From a virus: 25,034 nt of DNA. Shown here piece after piece: positions 1-6,751 of this stretch (its first letter is position 1; each line of letters opens with the position of its first letter). The notes beneath the pieces are model-generated. The model ran no database searches, was not told the origin of the DNA, and worked only from the letters and a program-made list of their open reading frames with translations. The stretch is taken from the IMG/VR virus record IMGVR_UViG_3300009609_000058, positions 1-25,034 of that record; one strand, written 5' to 3'. The position numbers were made by a program, and so were the translations under genes.

Positions 1-67
1 ATGCGTTATACTCAGCGGGGTTGCCGAGGTCCACCGGCTTTAACTTACGCAACGTTCTGTTTCTCAT
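1..67 (-). CDS. Partial small basic protein, start only
   Basis: Only the first 22 codons lie in the window; the gene runs off the left edge. The peptide begins MRNRTLRKLKPVDLG and is basic. The ATG (67-65) overlaps the stop of the gene before it in an ATGA, so translation is probably coupled. A strong Shine-Dalgarno sequence, AAGGAGG, ends five bases before the ATG. It is the clearest such site in the window and fixes this start. No function can be given. Confidence 0.6.
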   Translation of the reverse strand, partial: MRNRTLRKLKPVDLGNPAEYNA

Positions 68-444
68 ACGCGCCTCCTTAGTAACCAATCGCGGTCCACC
101 AGCCGAAAATTTTCCTCGAATGGCTGCCATATGTAAACCAATGCCTCTTGCTTGTCGCGGCCAAAGAAAAAATCGATCACCTGCGCAAAGGGCCGCGCGA
201 TCTGTTTATTGGGATCGTGATAGATGACAAGCCCTGCGAGTGGCGTTAGTCTTTCAACCGTTCTTTGCAACTGAGACCAGCCTATGATGATATCAATTTC
301 CGCGTTGAACGCCTTCTGCGCTCTCCGGAAGACTGGATACCTGTCCTTCCCGAGAATTTTAATCGAGGGAATAGTCAGCCAGCCCATGAGTGGGCGTAAG
401 GGCTCGGGCGGCGGCATCGAATTAACTGGCGCAGGATCAATCAT
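64..444 (-). CDS. Hypothetical protein, 126 aa
   Basis: I do not recognise this family. The protein has a proline-rich N-terminus (residues 4-18) followed by a mixed charged and aromatic sequence ending in a basic LLRRRV tail. It has no signal peptide or membrane segment. The ATG at 444 lies 8 bases inside the end of the sulfotransferase gene, and its stop overlaps the next start by ATGA, so it is a link in the leftward train. An internal Met at residue 9 is a possible later start. Confidence 0.65.
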   Translation of the reverse strand: MIDPAPVNSMPPPEPLRPLMGWLTIPSIKILGKDRYPVFRRAQKAFNAEIDIIIGWSQLQRTVERLTPLAGLVIYHDPNKQIARPFAQVIDFFFGRDKQEALVYIWQPFEENFRLVDRDWLLRRRV

Positions 445-1168
445 ACTGTTGATTTTGAAATGTGGGCATTAATACTTCTTCGATGTTCTTCGCGAGCACT
501 TCCGTGATTGGTGACTTGCTTGGAGTCGCACCAGTCACCGGCAACTCGAAAAGATTTTTCTGCGGGCAGTCTAGTTCCAACCATGCGAACATCCGGGACA
601 CGTCCCGCAGTTGCTCATAGTGATAGAATCGGCAACGGTCCTGATGTTCCTGCCGCAGTCTAGAATAGAATTCGAATTGCTTATGCCAATCATAGAAAGC
701 CGCATTGGCAGGAGACCAGCCCATGCCGATCTGTGATGCGATTTGCTCCCGTGGGTCCCGGATCAGCAGCACGAACTTGCATGATGGAAAAAGTTCAATC
801 AATAAGTCCACCACGGGATGATCGAACGCGACTTGGCCCCGGCCATATCTTACTTCCTTGAAGCCCCAGCGTCTTGAATGGGAAGGATTGAACGTCGCCT
901 CTACAAAGTCGCGCATGTTCCCGCGCAGATTGCCCACGGTGATGCAACTCTGACAGGGCACGAAGCCGTTCAGGTCCCGCAGCTTTTCCGGCTCGAAGCG
1001 AGAGTGCTTTGCGAGGCACTGGAGGTCAGACCCATAGTAGGCGCGCGCATAGCCGGATAGCATACCGCCATGCTCGCCATAGATCAGCACGCCGGGGTTC
1101 TGATTAATCGCACGTTGCAACAAAGTGCTACCGCTGCGCGTCTGCGCGAAAATAAAAATCTCGTTCAT
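437..1168 (-). CDS. PAPS-dependent sulfotransferase
   Basis: This 243-residue protein matches the sulfotransferase fold by its two cofactor motifs. The 5'-phosphosulfate loop RSGSTLL lies at residues 11-17, straight after a first beta strand (IFIFAQT). The 3'-phosphate motif is at 132-145 (FVLLIRDPREQIAS), with Arg137 and Ser145 as expected ligands. The family moves sulfate from PAPS to a hydroxyl or amine of a sugar, lipid or tyrosine; the acceptor cannot be read from sequence. The open frame extends 24 codons upstream of my start. I chose Met at 1168 because the P-loop then sits at the usual N-terminal position and the ATG overlaps the preceding stop (ATGA). It is unusual in a phage and may modify a surface glycan, possibly with the sugar-transfer genes at the right edge; that link is inference. 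Confidence 0.85.
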   Translation of the reverse strand: MNEIFIFAQTRSGSTLLQRAINQNPGVLIYGEHGGMLSGYARAYYGSDLQCLAKHSRFEPEKLRDLNGFVPCQSCITVGNLRGNMRDFVEATFNPSHSRRWGFKEVRYGRGQVAFDHPVVDLLIELFPSCKFVLLIRDPREQIASQIGMGWSPANAAFYDWHKQFEFYSRLRQEHQDRCRFYHYEQLRDVSRMFAWLELDCPQKNLFELPVTGATPSKSPITEVLAKNIEEVLMPTFQNQQYD

Positions 1169-1461
1169 GCTGCTTTGGCGAGGGGTTGATTTGCCACAAG
1201 CTGAACGGCGTAGCCGGAATTGCGCTTGAAAGTAAAGCACCCCGTCACCACGCGTTGCGCGACCTTCAAGTGCAACCGAAAAGTGCGCGCCTCATCGGTC
1301 CAGCGTTGAAAGTTCTTCAGGCTGGTCTCAAGGATCGATATCGGACTGCGGTGGTTGCTCGGATGCTGGCGATACTTCACGCGGTCGTTGTCCACACTAA
1401 TAAGAGTGGCGCGCCCACCTCGCTTATTAACATAGGTCCAGCCCGGTATATAACGTATCAT
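1165..1461 (-). CDS. Hypothetical protein, 98 aa
   Basis: Small, basic, beta-rich-looking protein (MIRYIPGWTYVNKRGGRATL...). It shows no recognisable motif, signal peptide or membrane helix. The N-terminal third, with a VNKRGG turn and repeated VxV patterns, would suit a small barrel, but that is only an impression. It directly precedes the sulfotransferase in the leftward train and overlaps it by ATGA. Confidence 0.6.
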   Translation of the reverse strand: MIRYIPGWTYVNKRGGRATLISVDNDRVKYRQHPSNHRSPISILETSLKNFQRWTDEARTFRLHLKVAQRVVTGCFTFKRNSGYAVQLVANQPLAKAA

Positions 1462-1483
1462 TGTCGGGAGTATAACAGATCGG

Positions 1484-2014
1484 TCAATACTGTAATAATT
1501 TACGGCGTTCCTCCTGCGCCTGATACTCCAGCATTTTATCGATCTCGTGCTGCAATTTCTCGGGCACGATCATCTGAAAACCTTTGGAGGTTTCGAACAC
1601 GGGAATGTTGGCGCGCTTTGTCTTATCGCCCGCACCGTGCGGAAGAAATATCATAGCGACCTGCTTGCCATTGTCGTTCACGTGCAGCATTTTATTTATG
1701 GCGCTGTTCACCATCGCTTCGAGCACGTGCTGTTTAAACTCTGCGACGCGCTCAGGATGCTTCCTGAGTTTCTCCAGCGCGCCTTCGGGGATGAAAGTGC
1801 CGATCATATATCCAATGCGCTTGTGGACCCCTTCCCCGTAAGCCCCGCCATCTATGCGAAGCTGACAGAGTTGCTGGCGCGCGTCCTGCGCTTCGATCTT
1901 CAATCGCTCATTCTCACGAGCTAGTTCATAGCAGCGTTGCTGCCATATCTCGACCTCAATGGACGATTGCTTTCGGCGCTTCGTCGTGCTTCGTGACTTG
2001 CGGGGTCGGGCCAT
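1484..2014 (-). CDS. Coiled-coil basic protein, 176 aa
   Basis: Residues 1-16 are strongly basic (ARPRKSRSTTKRRK), followed by a predicted coiled coil at about 19-52 (IEVEIWQQRCYELARENERL), then a helical and mixed domain. The basic arm plus coiled coil suggests nucleic-acid contact and self-association; I do not recognise the family. The frame is open up to 2137, but that part overlaps the better-supported gene at 1956-2165. I chose Met at 2014, which leaves a 59-base overlap. The real start could be further up (for example at 2068). Confidence 0.6.
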   Translation of the reverse strand: MARPRKSRSTTKRRKQSSIEVEIWQQRCYELARENERLKIEAQDARQQLCQLRIDGGAYGEGVHKRIGYMIGTFIPEGALEKLRKHPERVAEFKQHVLEAMVNSAINKMLHVNDNGKQVAMIFLPHGAGDKTKRANIPVFETSKGFQMIVPEKLQHEIDKMLEYQAQEERRKLLQY

Positions 2015-2165
2015 AAACTTTATGAAACTTCTTTTCGCCGCGTCCGCCAGTTGGCCAATCAATGTCATCATAATTTTTCCTCCAGTCGGTGCTGCGTTCT
2101 TTGTCGCCCTTGCCTGCTCCAGTGCCAACAAGGCCAATGTCGCGTGGGTGCCTGCGTTTTGCCAT
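1956..2165 (-). CDS. Hypothetical basic protein, 69 aa
   Basis: Small hydrophilic protein (MAKRRHPRDIGLVGTGAGKG...), rich in Lys, Arg, Gly and Asp, probably largely disordered. Its ATG begins one base after the stop of the membrane peptide gene at 2167-2262, which supports the start. It overlaps the next gene (start 2014) by 59 bases in another frame. Both frames look like natural protein here, which is unusual in this window. Function unknown. Confidence 0.55.
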   Translation of the reverse strand: MAKRRHPRDIGLVGTGAGKGDKERSTDWRKNYDDIDWPTGGRGEKKFHKVYGPTPQVTKHDEAPKAIVH

Positions 2166-2166
2166 A

Positions 2167-2262
2167 TTATTTTCGGATGGTGTTGATGATGTTGAGGATG
2201 GTCCCGATCAGTAAGCAGATGCTACCAACGAGAAACCACAGTTGCGGGATAAGTGTTTTCAT
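2167..2262 (-). CDS. One-helix membrane peptide, 31 aa
   Basis: Translating the minus strand from 2262 gives a 31-residue peptide beginning MKTLIPQLWFLVGSICLLIG, with one hydrophobic helix at about residues 8-26 and a basic C-terminus (TIRK). The start overlaps the previous stop by ATGA and the stop lies one base from the next start, so it fits the packed train exactly. It may be an inner-membrane peptide; holin, spanin partner or exclusion roles are all possible and cannot be separated. Confidence 0.6.
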   Translation of the reverse strand: MKTLIPQLWFLVGSICLLIGTILNIINTIRK

Positions 2263-2492
2263 TGCGCGTTCACGAAAGCCATGCAGCCCCGCTCTGGCGG
2301 GTTGCACCACGAGTCGCCCATCTTCCGATACTTATCGCTGTGCGGGTTTGTCGCCCTCTCGCCGTTTCGCCATGCTTGCACCGCTTTGTCCACGGTGAAC
2401 TGTGGGCGCTTGCGCAAAGCAACATCGTTGAGTGGTGTCTCGAAGATGCGGCCATACATGAAGTTAAAAAGTAGGACTTGAGATGACCGCAT
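2259..2492 (-). CDS. Hypothetical protein, 77 aa
   Basis: Hydrophilic protein containing ALRKRPQFTVDKAVQAWRNG, with conserved-looking aromatic and basic residues and two Cys near the C-terminus (SWCNPPERGC). The frame is open up to 2660. Met at 2492 was chosen because it has a weak AGGT site upstream and keeps only a 29-base overlap with the preceding gene; Met at 2459 would avoid overlap entirely. The stop overlaps the start of the membrane peptide gene by ATGA. Function unknown. Confidence 0.5.
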   Translation of the reverse strand: MRSSQVLLFNFMYGRIFETPLNDVALRKRPQFTVDKAVQAWRNGERATNPHSDKYRKMGDSWCNPPERGCMAFVNAQ

Positions 2493-2751
2493 CGGGATTT
2501 GACCTGTTGAATTCGCGGGTGCAATTGTGTAGAATCTCCGCCGCTGCACACCAGTGAAGGGGCCACGGGATTGCAGGTAGCGGGTGATCACTCCATGGAT
2601 AGTCTCGCTTGGCAGAGCACCAGTTAAAAATGTCAGCAGCATATTGTCTTGCGGCCTCACGGCCTAATTCGCCCGGGGATTTTTGTAGCCCGCGTGTCCA
2701 CGTCCAAGGCGCTTGATGCTCGGGGCCAAAATTCCACGTGGTGAAGATCAT
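2464..2751 (-). CDS. Trp-rich hypothetical protein, 95 aa
   Basis: The protein begins MIFTTWNFGPEHQAPWTWTRG and is rich in Trp, Pro and His. No family was recognised. The frame stays open up to 2832, but the segment above 2751 is occupied in another frame by the small Cys/His protein. The ATG at 2751 overlaps that gene's stop in an ATGA, which decides the start. Confidence 0.55.
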   Translation of the reverse strand: MIFTTWNFGPEHQAPWTWTRGLQKSPGELGREAARQYAADIFNWCSAKRDYPWSDHPLPAIPWPLHWCAAAEILHNCTREFNRSNPDAVISSPTF

Positions 2752-2903
2752 TTGTTCCAGCACCTTTCGTAATCTTCTTTGTTTCGGCGATACATGATTA
2801 GCTTGCAGCACTCGCATCGCCTGCAATCCCAACCACGGTCATACCACTCATCGCCCCATCGATGACCGCCAAGTTTCCCGCAGAGCCACTGCCAGAACGT
2901 CAT
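2748..2903 (-). CDS. Small Cys/His zinc-binding-like protein, 51 aa
   Basis: Read from the minus strand, the peptide begins MTFWQWLCGKLGGHRWGDEW and continues with DCRRCECCKL. The layout of an aromatic N-terminus, GHRW, then a CxxCxCC cluster at residues 27-33 resembles small phage proteins in which a His and several Cys hold one zinc ion. Both ends overlap neighbours by ATGA (2900-2903 and 2748-2751), which is strong evidence that the gene is real. Zinc binding and any role in nucleic-acid contact are inferred from the motif. Confidence 0.65.
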   Translation of the reverse strand: MTFWQWLCGKLGGHRWGDEWYDRGWDCRRCECCKLIMYRRNKEDYERCWNK

Positions 2904-3136
2904 GACAGGCAGTCCTTCGCCTCTTTCAGGGCGTGCACCAGCTTCGATGCCTCAAGCTGGTGCGTGTGTCTGTTAGAACCGCGCGAATTCGTCAGGTAGA
3001 AAATACCCGGTTCCTCTTTCAGTTCCCACACCATTGCACCGGGGTGGCCTTCGACTTTGTGTGTATTTACTTTATCACTACTCATAAAATGTTTGCCTCT
3101 GCCTTCCGAAAACTTTATGACGATCTCGTCGATCAT
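2900..3136 (-). CDS. Hypothetical protein, 78 aa
   Basis: Small acidic-basic mixed protein (MIDEIVIKFSEGRGKHFMSS...) with a predicted strand-rich middle and an amphipathic C-terminal helix (HQLEASKLVHALKEAKDCLS). No known motif was seen. It starts seven bases after the NUDIX gene's stop and overlaps the Cys/His gene by ATGA. Confidence 0.6.
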   Translation of the reverse strand: MIDEIVIKFSEGRGKHFMSSDKVNTHKVEGHPGAMVWELKEEPGIFYLTNSRGSNRHTHQLEASKLVHALKEAKDCLS

Positions 3137-3142
3137 TTCACT

Positions 3143-3613
3143 TTATAAATAAAAAATGTTCGGGGCTTTGGCCATATCCTGCGGCGCATCGAACAGCGCC
3201 ATCGGTATCAGCCAATTGAGATTCGGAATTTTTCCTGAGTGCCGCATCACATCGCGCACAACCCAAACAGAGACCGGCTCGTCCGTCGCGGTGAACACAT
3301 CGGGCAGCGCGTGGGCCATCCTCTTGAAAACGAAAATGGTTGCACCGGGGAAGCGCATGACCACGAAGGGCTCCCAGTCATCGACAATGGTGCCCGTTTC
3401 TTCTTTCCACTCGCGGGCCATCGCCTCATCTGGAGATTCGCCGGGCTCAATCTTCCCGCCCACGCCATTGAGCAAGCCCCGCTGCCAGTCCGGTTTGTTT
3501 TTCCGTATCAGCACGACCTTGTGGTTGGCCATTGGGTCTGGATCAGTGCCGCGCAGTTCAGTGCGAGGCGCGAAGCAGAAGCCGAGGACGTATTCCTTAT
3601 GCTGTTGCGTCAT
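3143..3613 (-). CDS. NUDIX hydrolase
   Basis: This 156-residue protein has a near-complete Nudix box at residues 53-75: Gly53, Glu59, then R67-E68-W69-K70-E71-E72-T73-G74. This is the metal-binding helix that cuts nucleoside diphosphates linked to another group. The preceding strand (KVVLIRKNKPDWQRGLLNGVGG) is also typical. Substrates in this superfamily include oxidised dNTPs, NAD and capped RNA ends, and sequence alone does not decide among them. In a phage, nucleotide-pool cleaning or RNA 5'-end processing are plausible. The start at 3613 overlaps the previous stop (ATGA). Confidence 0.88.
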   Translation of the reverse strand: MTQQHKEYVLGFCFAPRTELRGTDPDPMANHKVVLIRKNKPDWQRGLLNGVGGKIEPGESPDEAMAREWKEETGTIVDDWEPFVVMRFPGATIFVFKRMAHALPDVFTATDEPVSVWVVRDVMRHSGKIPNLNWLIPMALFDAPQDMAKAPNIFYL

Positions 3614-3840
3614 TGCTTTTTAAAGTCTTCCAGAGCGGCATCCACCTCGCGCCGAAATTCTCGAATGTCATTCCCCAGCGATAACGGATGTATGTGCGAA
3701 AATTCAACTCTCGTGACGAAGTTCTTCACCGCATCACCGATGCCTTGACGCAGCCGCGTAAAGTCCGTTTTCTTTTTGTGCTCGCGCCAAACTCGATACT
3801 CATCGAACTCAGCTTCGGTCATCGTGATGTTTATGTTCAT
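3610..3840 (-). CDS. Hypothetical protein, 76 aa
   Basis: Mostly helical, charged protein. It starts MNINITMTEAEFDEYRVWRE and ends in an amphipathic helix (REFRREVDAALEDFKKQ). No family was recognised. It overlaps the NUDIX gene by ATGA and so is probably translated with it. Upstream there is no Shine-Dalgarno sequence, but an A/T-rich stretch. Confidence 0.6.
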   Translation of the reverse strand: MNINITMTEAEFDEYRVWREHKKKTDFTRLRQGIGDAVKNFVTRVEFSHIHPLSLGNDIREFRREVDAALEDFKKQ

Positions 3841-3877
3841 ATTATTTGCTCACGGCAAACTTTGCACGAGGTCCTCG

Positions 3878-4303
3878 TCAGCAGCCGTGCTCGACAACCA
3901 CGATGGAGTTCAAACGGAAAAGCGAATCCTCCAGATGAGTGATAGCCAGCGCAATGTGCCGGGCGTCTTCGTTTATGAAGTGGCCCTTCAGCGCGCGCAG
4001 TTGTTCAAGCTGTGACTTGAGTGTCCACTTCAATCGGCCCACTTCATCATACGGCGGGCCAGAGCGCACCCATACTCGTGTGGTAGTCGAGGCAGGTGGC
4101 GGCGCAGAGTTGATCAGCATGCCCATCGCCTTCGCGTCTTCCTCACTCACGATCAGACCCGGGCCGGGCTTCAGTCGTTCTTGATCGATCTTCACGCGCG
4201 CTTCCAAGTCAGCACGCAACCGCTCTGATTCGTTGCGTCGCGTCTGTTCCTCCAATTGCTGGACCGCAGTGCGCGGCATTTCATCTTTTGGTGTCATAAT
4301 CAT
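3878..4303 (-). CDS. Charged helical protein, 141 aa
   Basis: Residues 1-45 are rich in Glu, Arg and Gln and should form a long helix or coiled coil (VQQLEEQTRRNESERLRADL). The middle is Pro/Ser/Thr-rich (SAPPPASTTT), and a second helical part at about 85-130 carries QLEQLRALKGHF. No catalytic motif was seen. The gene stands 22 bases from the preceding membrane peptide gene. Met3 is an alternative start. Confidence 0.6.
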   Translation of the reverse strand: MIMTPKDEMPRTAVQQLEEQTRRNESERLRADLEARVKIDQERLKPGPGLIVSEEDAKAMGMLINSAPPPASTTTRVWVRSGPPYDEVGRLKWTLKSQLEQLRALKGHFINEDARHIALAITHLEDSLFRLNSIVVVEHGC

Positions 4304-4325
4304 TCGGGCGGTCGTTTACAGGCGT

Positions 4326-4442
4326 TCATGCGTTGTTGATAAAACGGATGGTTGCGAATATCGCAATGAGCAGGGCGCACAACGTGAGAATCACGAGCGG
4401 GAAGCCCATGAGGACGATGAACAATTCTTTCAGACATTTCAT
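4326..4442 (-). CDS. One-helix membrane peptide, 38 aa
   Basis: The peptide begins MKCLKELFIVLMGFPLVILT and has one long hydrophobic helix from about residue 7 to 32, with Lys before it and Arg/Asn after it. The frame is open upstream to 4631, but the ATG at 4442 overlaps the stop of the next peptide gene by ATGA, which settles this short form. Function unknown; a membrane role in lysis or exclusion is possible. Confidence 0.6.
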   Translation of the reverse strand: MKCLKELFIVLMGFPLVILTLCALLIAIFATIRFINNA

Positions 4443-4525
4443 ATGTTTGGTGGGCCAGCGAAATGTAGCGCCACGACGACGAGCAGCCATACTGCCACGA
4501 TAGTGATTGTGATGCCCCAAATCAT
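4439..4525 (-). CDS. One-helix membrane peptide, 28 aa
   Basis: Minus-strand translation from 4525 gives a 28-residue peptide starting MIWGITITIVAVWLLVVVAL, nearly all one membrane helix, and ending HFAGPPNI. Both ends overlap neighbours by ATGA (4522-4525 and 4439-4442). Two membrane peptides in a row suggest they may work as a pair, but this is only inferred from position. Confidence 0.58.
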   Translation of the reverse strand: MIWGITITIVAVWLLVVVALHFAGPPNI

Positions 4526-4737
4526 TTGCGACGCGGCACGATTGAATCAGAGCGTTTGCTCTCCCCCAATATGATGCCGAAAAAGGTTTTCCCATCCTTG
4601 AATACGTTTGCACCAGTCCAGCGCAAGTCACGAGTGTGGTTCATGCCCATGCGGACCAAGGAAGCGACTTCCGACATCGTCTCTGCTTCGAGACTGATCT
4701 CGAAACAACCGCCGTGATCATTCACCACCACTTTCAT
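4522..4737 (-). CDS. Hypothetical protein, 71 aa
   Basis: Small soluble-looking protein: MKVVVNDHGGCFEISLEAET at the start, then a helix (MSEVASLVRMGMN) and a basic end (KRSDSIVPRRK). The alternation of strand, helix and strand suggests a compact alpha/beta fold. Not recognised. Its ATG shares one base with the stop of the upstream small frame (TGATG). Confidence 0.6.
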   Translation of the reverse strand: MKVVVNDHGGCFEISLEAETMSEVASLVRMGMNHTRDLRWTGANVFKDGKTFFGIILGESKRSDSIVPRRK

Positions 4738-4877
4738 CAGTTTTCTCCGGGCACAGGTTCACCCGCCGCAATCATGCGAGCGCGCAAATCTTCCAGATCG
4801 CTCTTGAACAACTGAAGTGCATCGCGCGAGATGAGCGCCTTATTGACGAGACGCTCCTGCTCCTGTAACCACGACAG
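4737..4877 (-). CDS. Small coiled-coil frame without a normal start, about 46 aa
   Basis: Between the GroES-like gene and the gene at 4737 lies an open frame reading ...SWLQEQERLVNKALISRD... to ...RMIAAGEPVPGEN. The composition looks natural, and its stop is coupled to the next start (TGATG). No ATG, GTG or TTG occurs before the middle of the frame; CTG at 4877 is the best placed candidate. Alternatives are a frameshift from the GroES-like gene, which it overlaps by 38 bases, or a later start at TTG or ATG giving a 12-30 residue peptide. Confidence 0.4.
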   Translation of the reverse strand: MSWLQEQERLVNKALISRDALQLFKSDLEDLRARMIAAGEPVPGEN

Positions 4878-5133
4878 CGATGTGCTTGTCTTCGATCAAC
4901 ACCGCGACGACTGACGCACCGCTGGAGATGTCGTTGCCCTGCTCACGCGAGTAGAGGACTTCATCACCCACGTTGATCTGCTTCACGTCCGGGCCGACAG
5001 CGAGCACGCGACCTTGAACGAACTTGCTCGCTTCGCGGGCCTGCTGCGGGATGAAAAGACCACCAGAACTTTTCTGATCCACTTCCTCAGTGGCAGGTGG
5101 TGTGACAAGGATTCGATTGAGTGTTGGTGTCAT
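4840..5133 (-). CDS. GroES-like co-chaperonin (cpn10)
   Basis: The protein has the cpn10 order: an N-terminal strand LNRILVTPP (5-13), a mobile loop around 14-30 with the SSGGLFIP segment that contacts GroEL, the GRVLAVGP strand, then VGDEVLYS and the final strand VLIEDKHIAVVV. It would cap the host GroEL ring, probably to help fold the capsid protein, as phage T4 gp31 does; that role is inferred from the family. I chose Met at 5133, which gives 97 residues and puts the first strand at the usual place. The frame is open to 5181. The last eight residues (TGAGASRQ) extend beyond the usual end and overlap the next small frame. Confidence 0.85.
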   Translation of the reverse strand: MTPTLNRILVTPPATEEVDQKSSGGLFIPQQAREASKFVQGRVLAVGPDVKQINVGDEVLYSREQGNDISSGASVVAVLIEDKHIAVVVTGAGASRQ

Positions 5134-5201
5134 ATTCTTTTTAAAATCGGCGCGCATCACCACACGGATGAGACGGCGCATGGTGTATGCGCGCCAATTA
5201 T

Positions 5202-5618
5202 TTAGTTCGCGGGTGCGGTTGGTTCGGGAGATTTCGCATCAGCCTGCACGGCTTTCGCCTGAGCAGCGCGATTAGCTGCCTCTTGCTGGCGCATGTGGTT
5301 GATCGTGCCAGTGACACGACGGAAAAGAATCGCGAGGGTGCCGATCAACGGCTCATACTCGCCCTTGAGAGAAAAGAAAGCGCCGAGCAGTTCACCGCCG
5401 TGCTTTTGAAAAGAGTTGTTGAGGAACTGTTTCAAGGCGCGCTTCGTGGCCTCCGCAGTAGGAGTCAGGATGGTCTGCGCTTCGAGTTGGTTCAGGTTAT
5501 CCAGCGCACCAGCGATGCGCGTGGCAACGTTGATGTCGAGGACCTCACCGATGTTTTCGGTGGTGTCGTTTTGTTCCGGTGCCTTCTCAGGCTGGCCGGG
5601 TGTGATGATTAGGCTCAT
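5202..5618 (-). CDS. Helical hypothetical protein, 138 aa
   Basis: Acidic N-terminus (residues 1-28), a helical middle (ATRIAGALDNLNQLEAQTIL), then an Ala/Gln-rich helix and a Pro-rich tail ending AKSPEPTAPAN. No catalytic motif, signal or membrane span was found. It overlaps the long upstream gene by 4 bases (ATGA) and precedes the co-chaperonin gene by 20-70 bases. It may be a structural or assembly protein; this is a guess from composition. Confidence 0.6.
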   Translation of the reverse strand: MSLIITPGQPEKAPEQNDTTENIGEVLDINVATRIAGALDNLNQLEAQTILTPTAEATKRALKQFLNNSFQKHGGELLGAFFSLKGEYEPLIGTLAILFRRVTGTINHMRQQEAANRAAQAKAVQADAKSPEPTAPAN

Positions 5619-6598
5619 TGTGGTTGGGTGGTGGTAGGGTTTTGGTTAGTGGTAGTGAAAATATCTTCAACAGGATTGACACCAATTGGTGTCAAAGCAG
5701 CGATGTGCTCGCGTTTCAAATCGTCGATCATCTTATGCGCCTCAGGCGTGAGGATCGACTGACCATTCTCATAATCATAACGCACTGGCACTTGGATCGT
5801 CACGGTGTGATGAATCATGGATGGGTCCCGTGGATGCGGGATATGCACTTCGAATGGCTCCAAGCTTTTGTCAGCACCGAGCGCGAAGCCCGTGACTTCA
5901 CCGGCCTCAGGCGAATACCATTCTGAATTCACTTTCGTCATTGCCGTGTTCTCGTCTGCACGTTCGGACTTTACAATTTCCGCATCCACAATGTCAATGC
6001 GCTTATACGGAAATGGGCCATGTTTAAACAGCGCGAGTTCGGCCCTTAGATCAGCGAACTCTTTCTTCATCAGTTCAGCGAGATTGAAGAAATGTTTCTC
6101 CACTTCAGCGAAGCGAGCGATGAATTCATCACGCACTGTGTAGCGACGCTCAGTGATGCGCACCGCAGAGTCAGGCGTTTCAGCGCACAGCACATCGATG
6201 CTGATGAGATACTTTTCGATCTCCAATATGAGAGCCATCGCCTTTGGCTCGTGCTCCAGATCATTCTTCACCTGCTGGATTGGAAAGTTCAAATCCGACT
6301 CAGTGGGCTCGCGTCGATCACGCATGCGATATTTGGCGAAGTGCCATCGCGCCAGATCGGCGAATCGGCATGCGTCCGCGAGAATGATCGAGTAACCGAT
6401 GATGCGCTGAGCATCACCTATAAATAATTTAACAGCGAAGATCTTGCCATCCTTCATCAGTTGCAGGTTGCGCAAATCACCAGCGTGCCAGATGTCGTTG
6501 GCCTCATCATTGAGAGCGGAATATTGTGTGAAGATGCCGGGTGTCTTCAGCTTGCACGCGAGCGCATATAGCGTTGAGTCTTTGGCTTGTCTGCCCAT
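5615..6598 (-). CDS. Hypothetical protein, 327 aa, first gene of the leftward cluster
   Basis: This is the largest leftward gene. It has a mixed alpha/beta N-terminal part, a long charged helical stretch (FAEVEKHFFNLAELMKKEFA), a strand-rich C-terminal part and a Thr/Gln/Asn-rich tail. No family was recognised. The open frame reaches TTG at 6751 (378 residues), but the extra part is rich in codons such as AGA, AAT and TGT, which are unusual here, and it has no ribosome site. I chose ATG at 6598, which stands 18 bases from the first base of a promoter-like motif on the same strand (6616-6604). The 3' end contains one copy of an 18-bp palindrome shared with 9099-9116. Confidence 0.6.
   Translation of the reverse strand: MGRQAKDSTLYALACKLKTPGIFTQYSALNDEANDIWHAGDLRNLQLMKDGKIFAVKLFIGDAQRIIGYSIILADACRFADLARWHFAKYRMRDRREPTESDLNFPIQQVKNDLEHEPKAMALILEIEKYLISIDVLCAETPDSAVRITERRYTVRDEFIARFAEVEKHFFNLAELMKKEFADLRAELALFKHGPFPYKRIDIVDAEIVKSERADENTAMTKVNSEWYSPEAGEVTGFALGADKSLEPFEVHIPHPRDPSMIHHTVTIQVPVRYDYENGQSILTPEAHKMIDDLKREHIAALTPIGVNPVEDIFTTTNQNPTTTQPQ
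5677..5694. repeat. 18-bp palindrome, copy 1 (inside a gene)
   Basis: The sequence TGACACCAATTGGTGTCA is a perfect palindrome, 20 bp when the outer T/A pair is included. It codes LTPIGV near the C-terminus of the leftward 327-residue protein. A second identical copy lies at 9099-9116. Taking flanking bases into account, 22 bases match in inverted relative orientation. Confidence 0.8.
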
Positions 6599-6603
6599 AT
6601 CGT

Positions 6604-6616
6604 CATCAAACTGTGC
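6604..6616 (-). promoter_or_regulatory. GCACnGTTTRRTR motif, leftward copy
   Basis: On the minus strand this reads GCACAGTTTGATG, a full match to the motif found at eight plus-strand unit heads. The ATG at 6598 is 18 bases from its first base. It lies inside the possible TTG-started extension of the same frame, which argues that the extension is not translated. Confidence 0.5.
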
Positions 6617-6751
6617 AGGTTCGCGCAGATGATTACCACAATTATTTCTAAATTCTTCTCGTGCGCGAGCAAGTGTCTCATGGAGTGCCCAATTTGAGAC
6701 GTAATGGCATGTGGGCGTAGAGGCGGATAGCCGGGTCGCCGTGTCGCCCAA

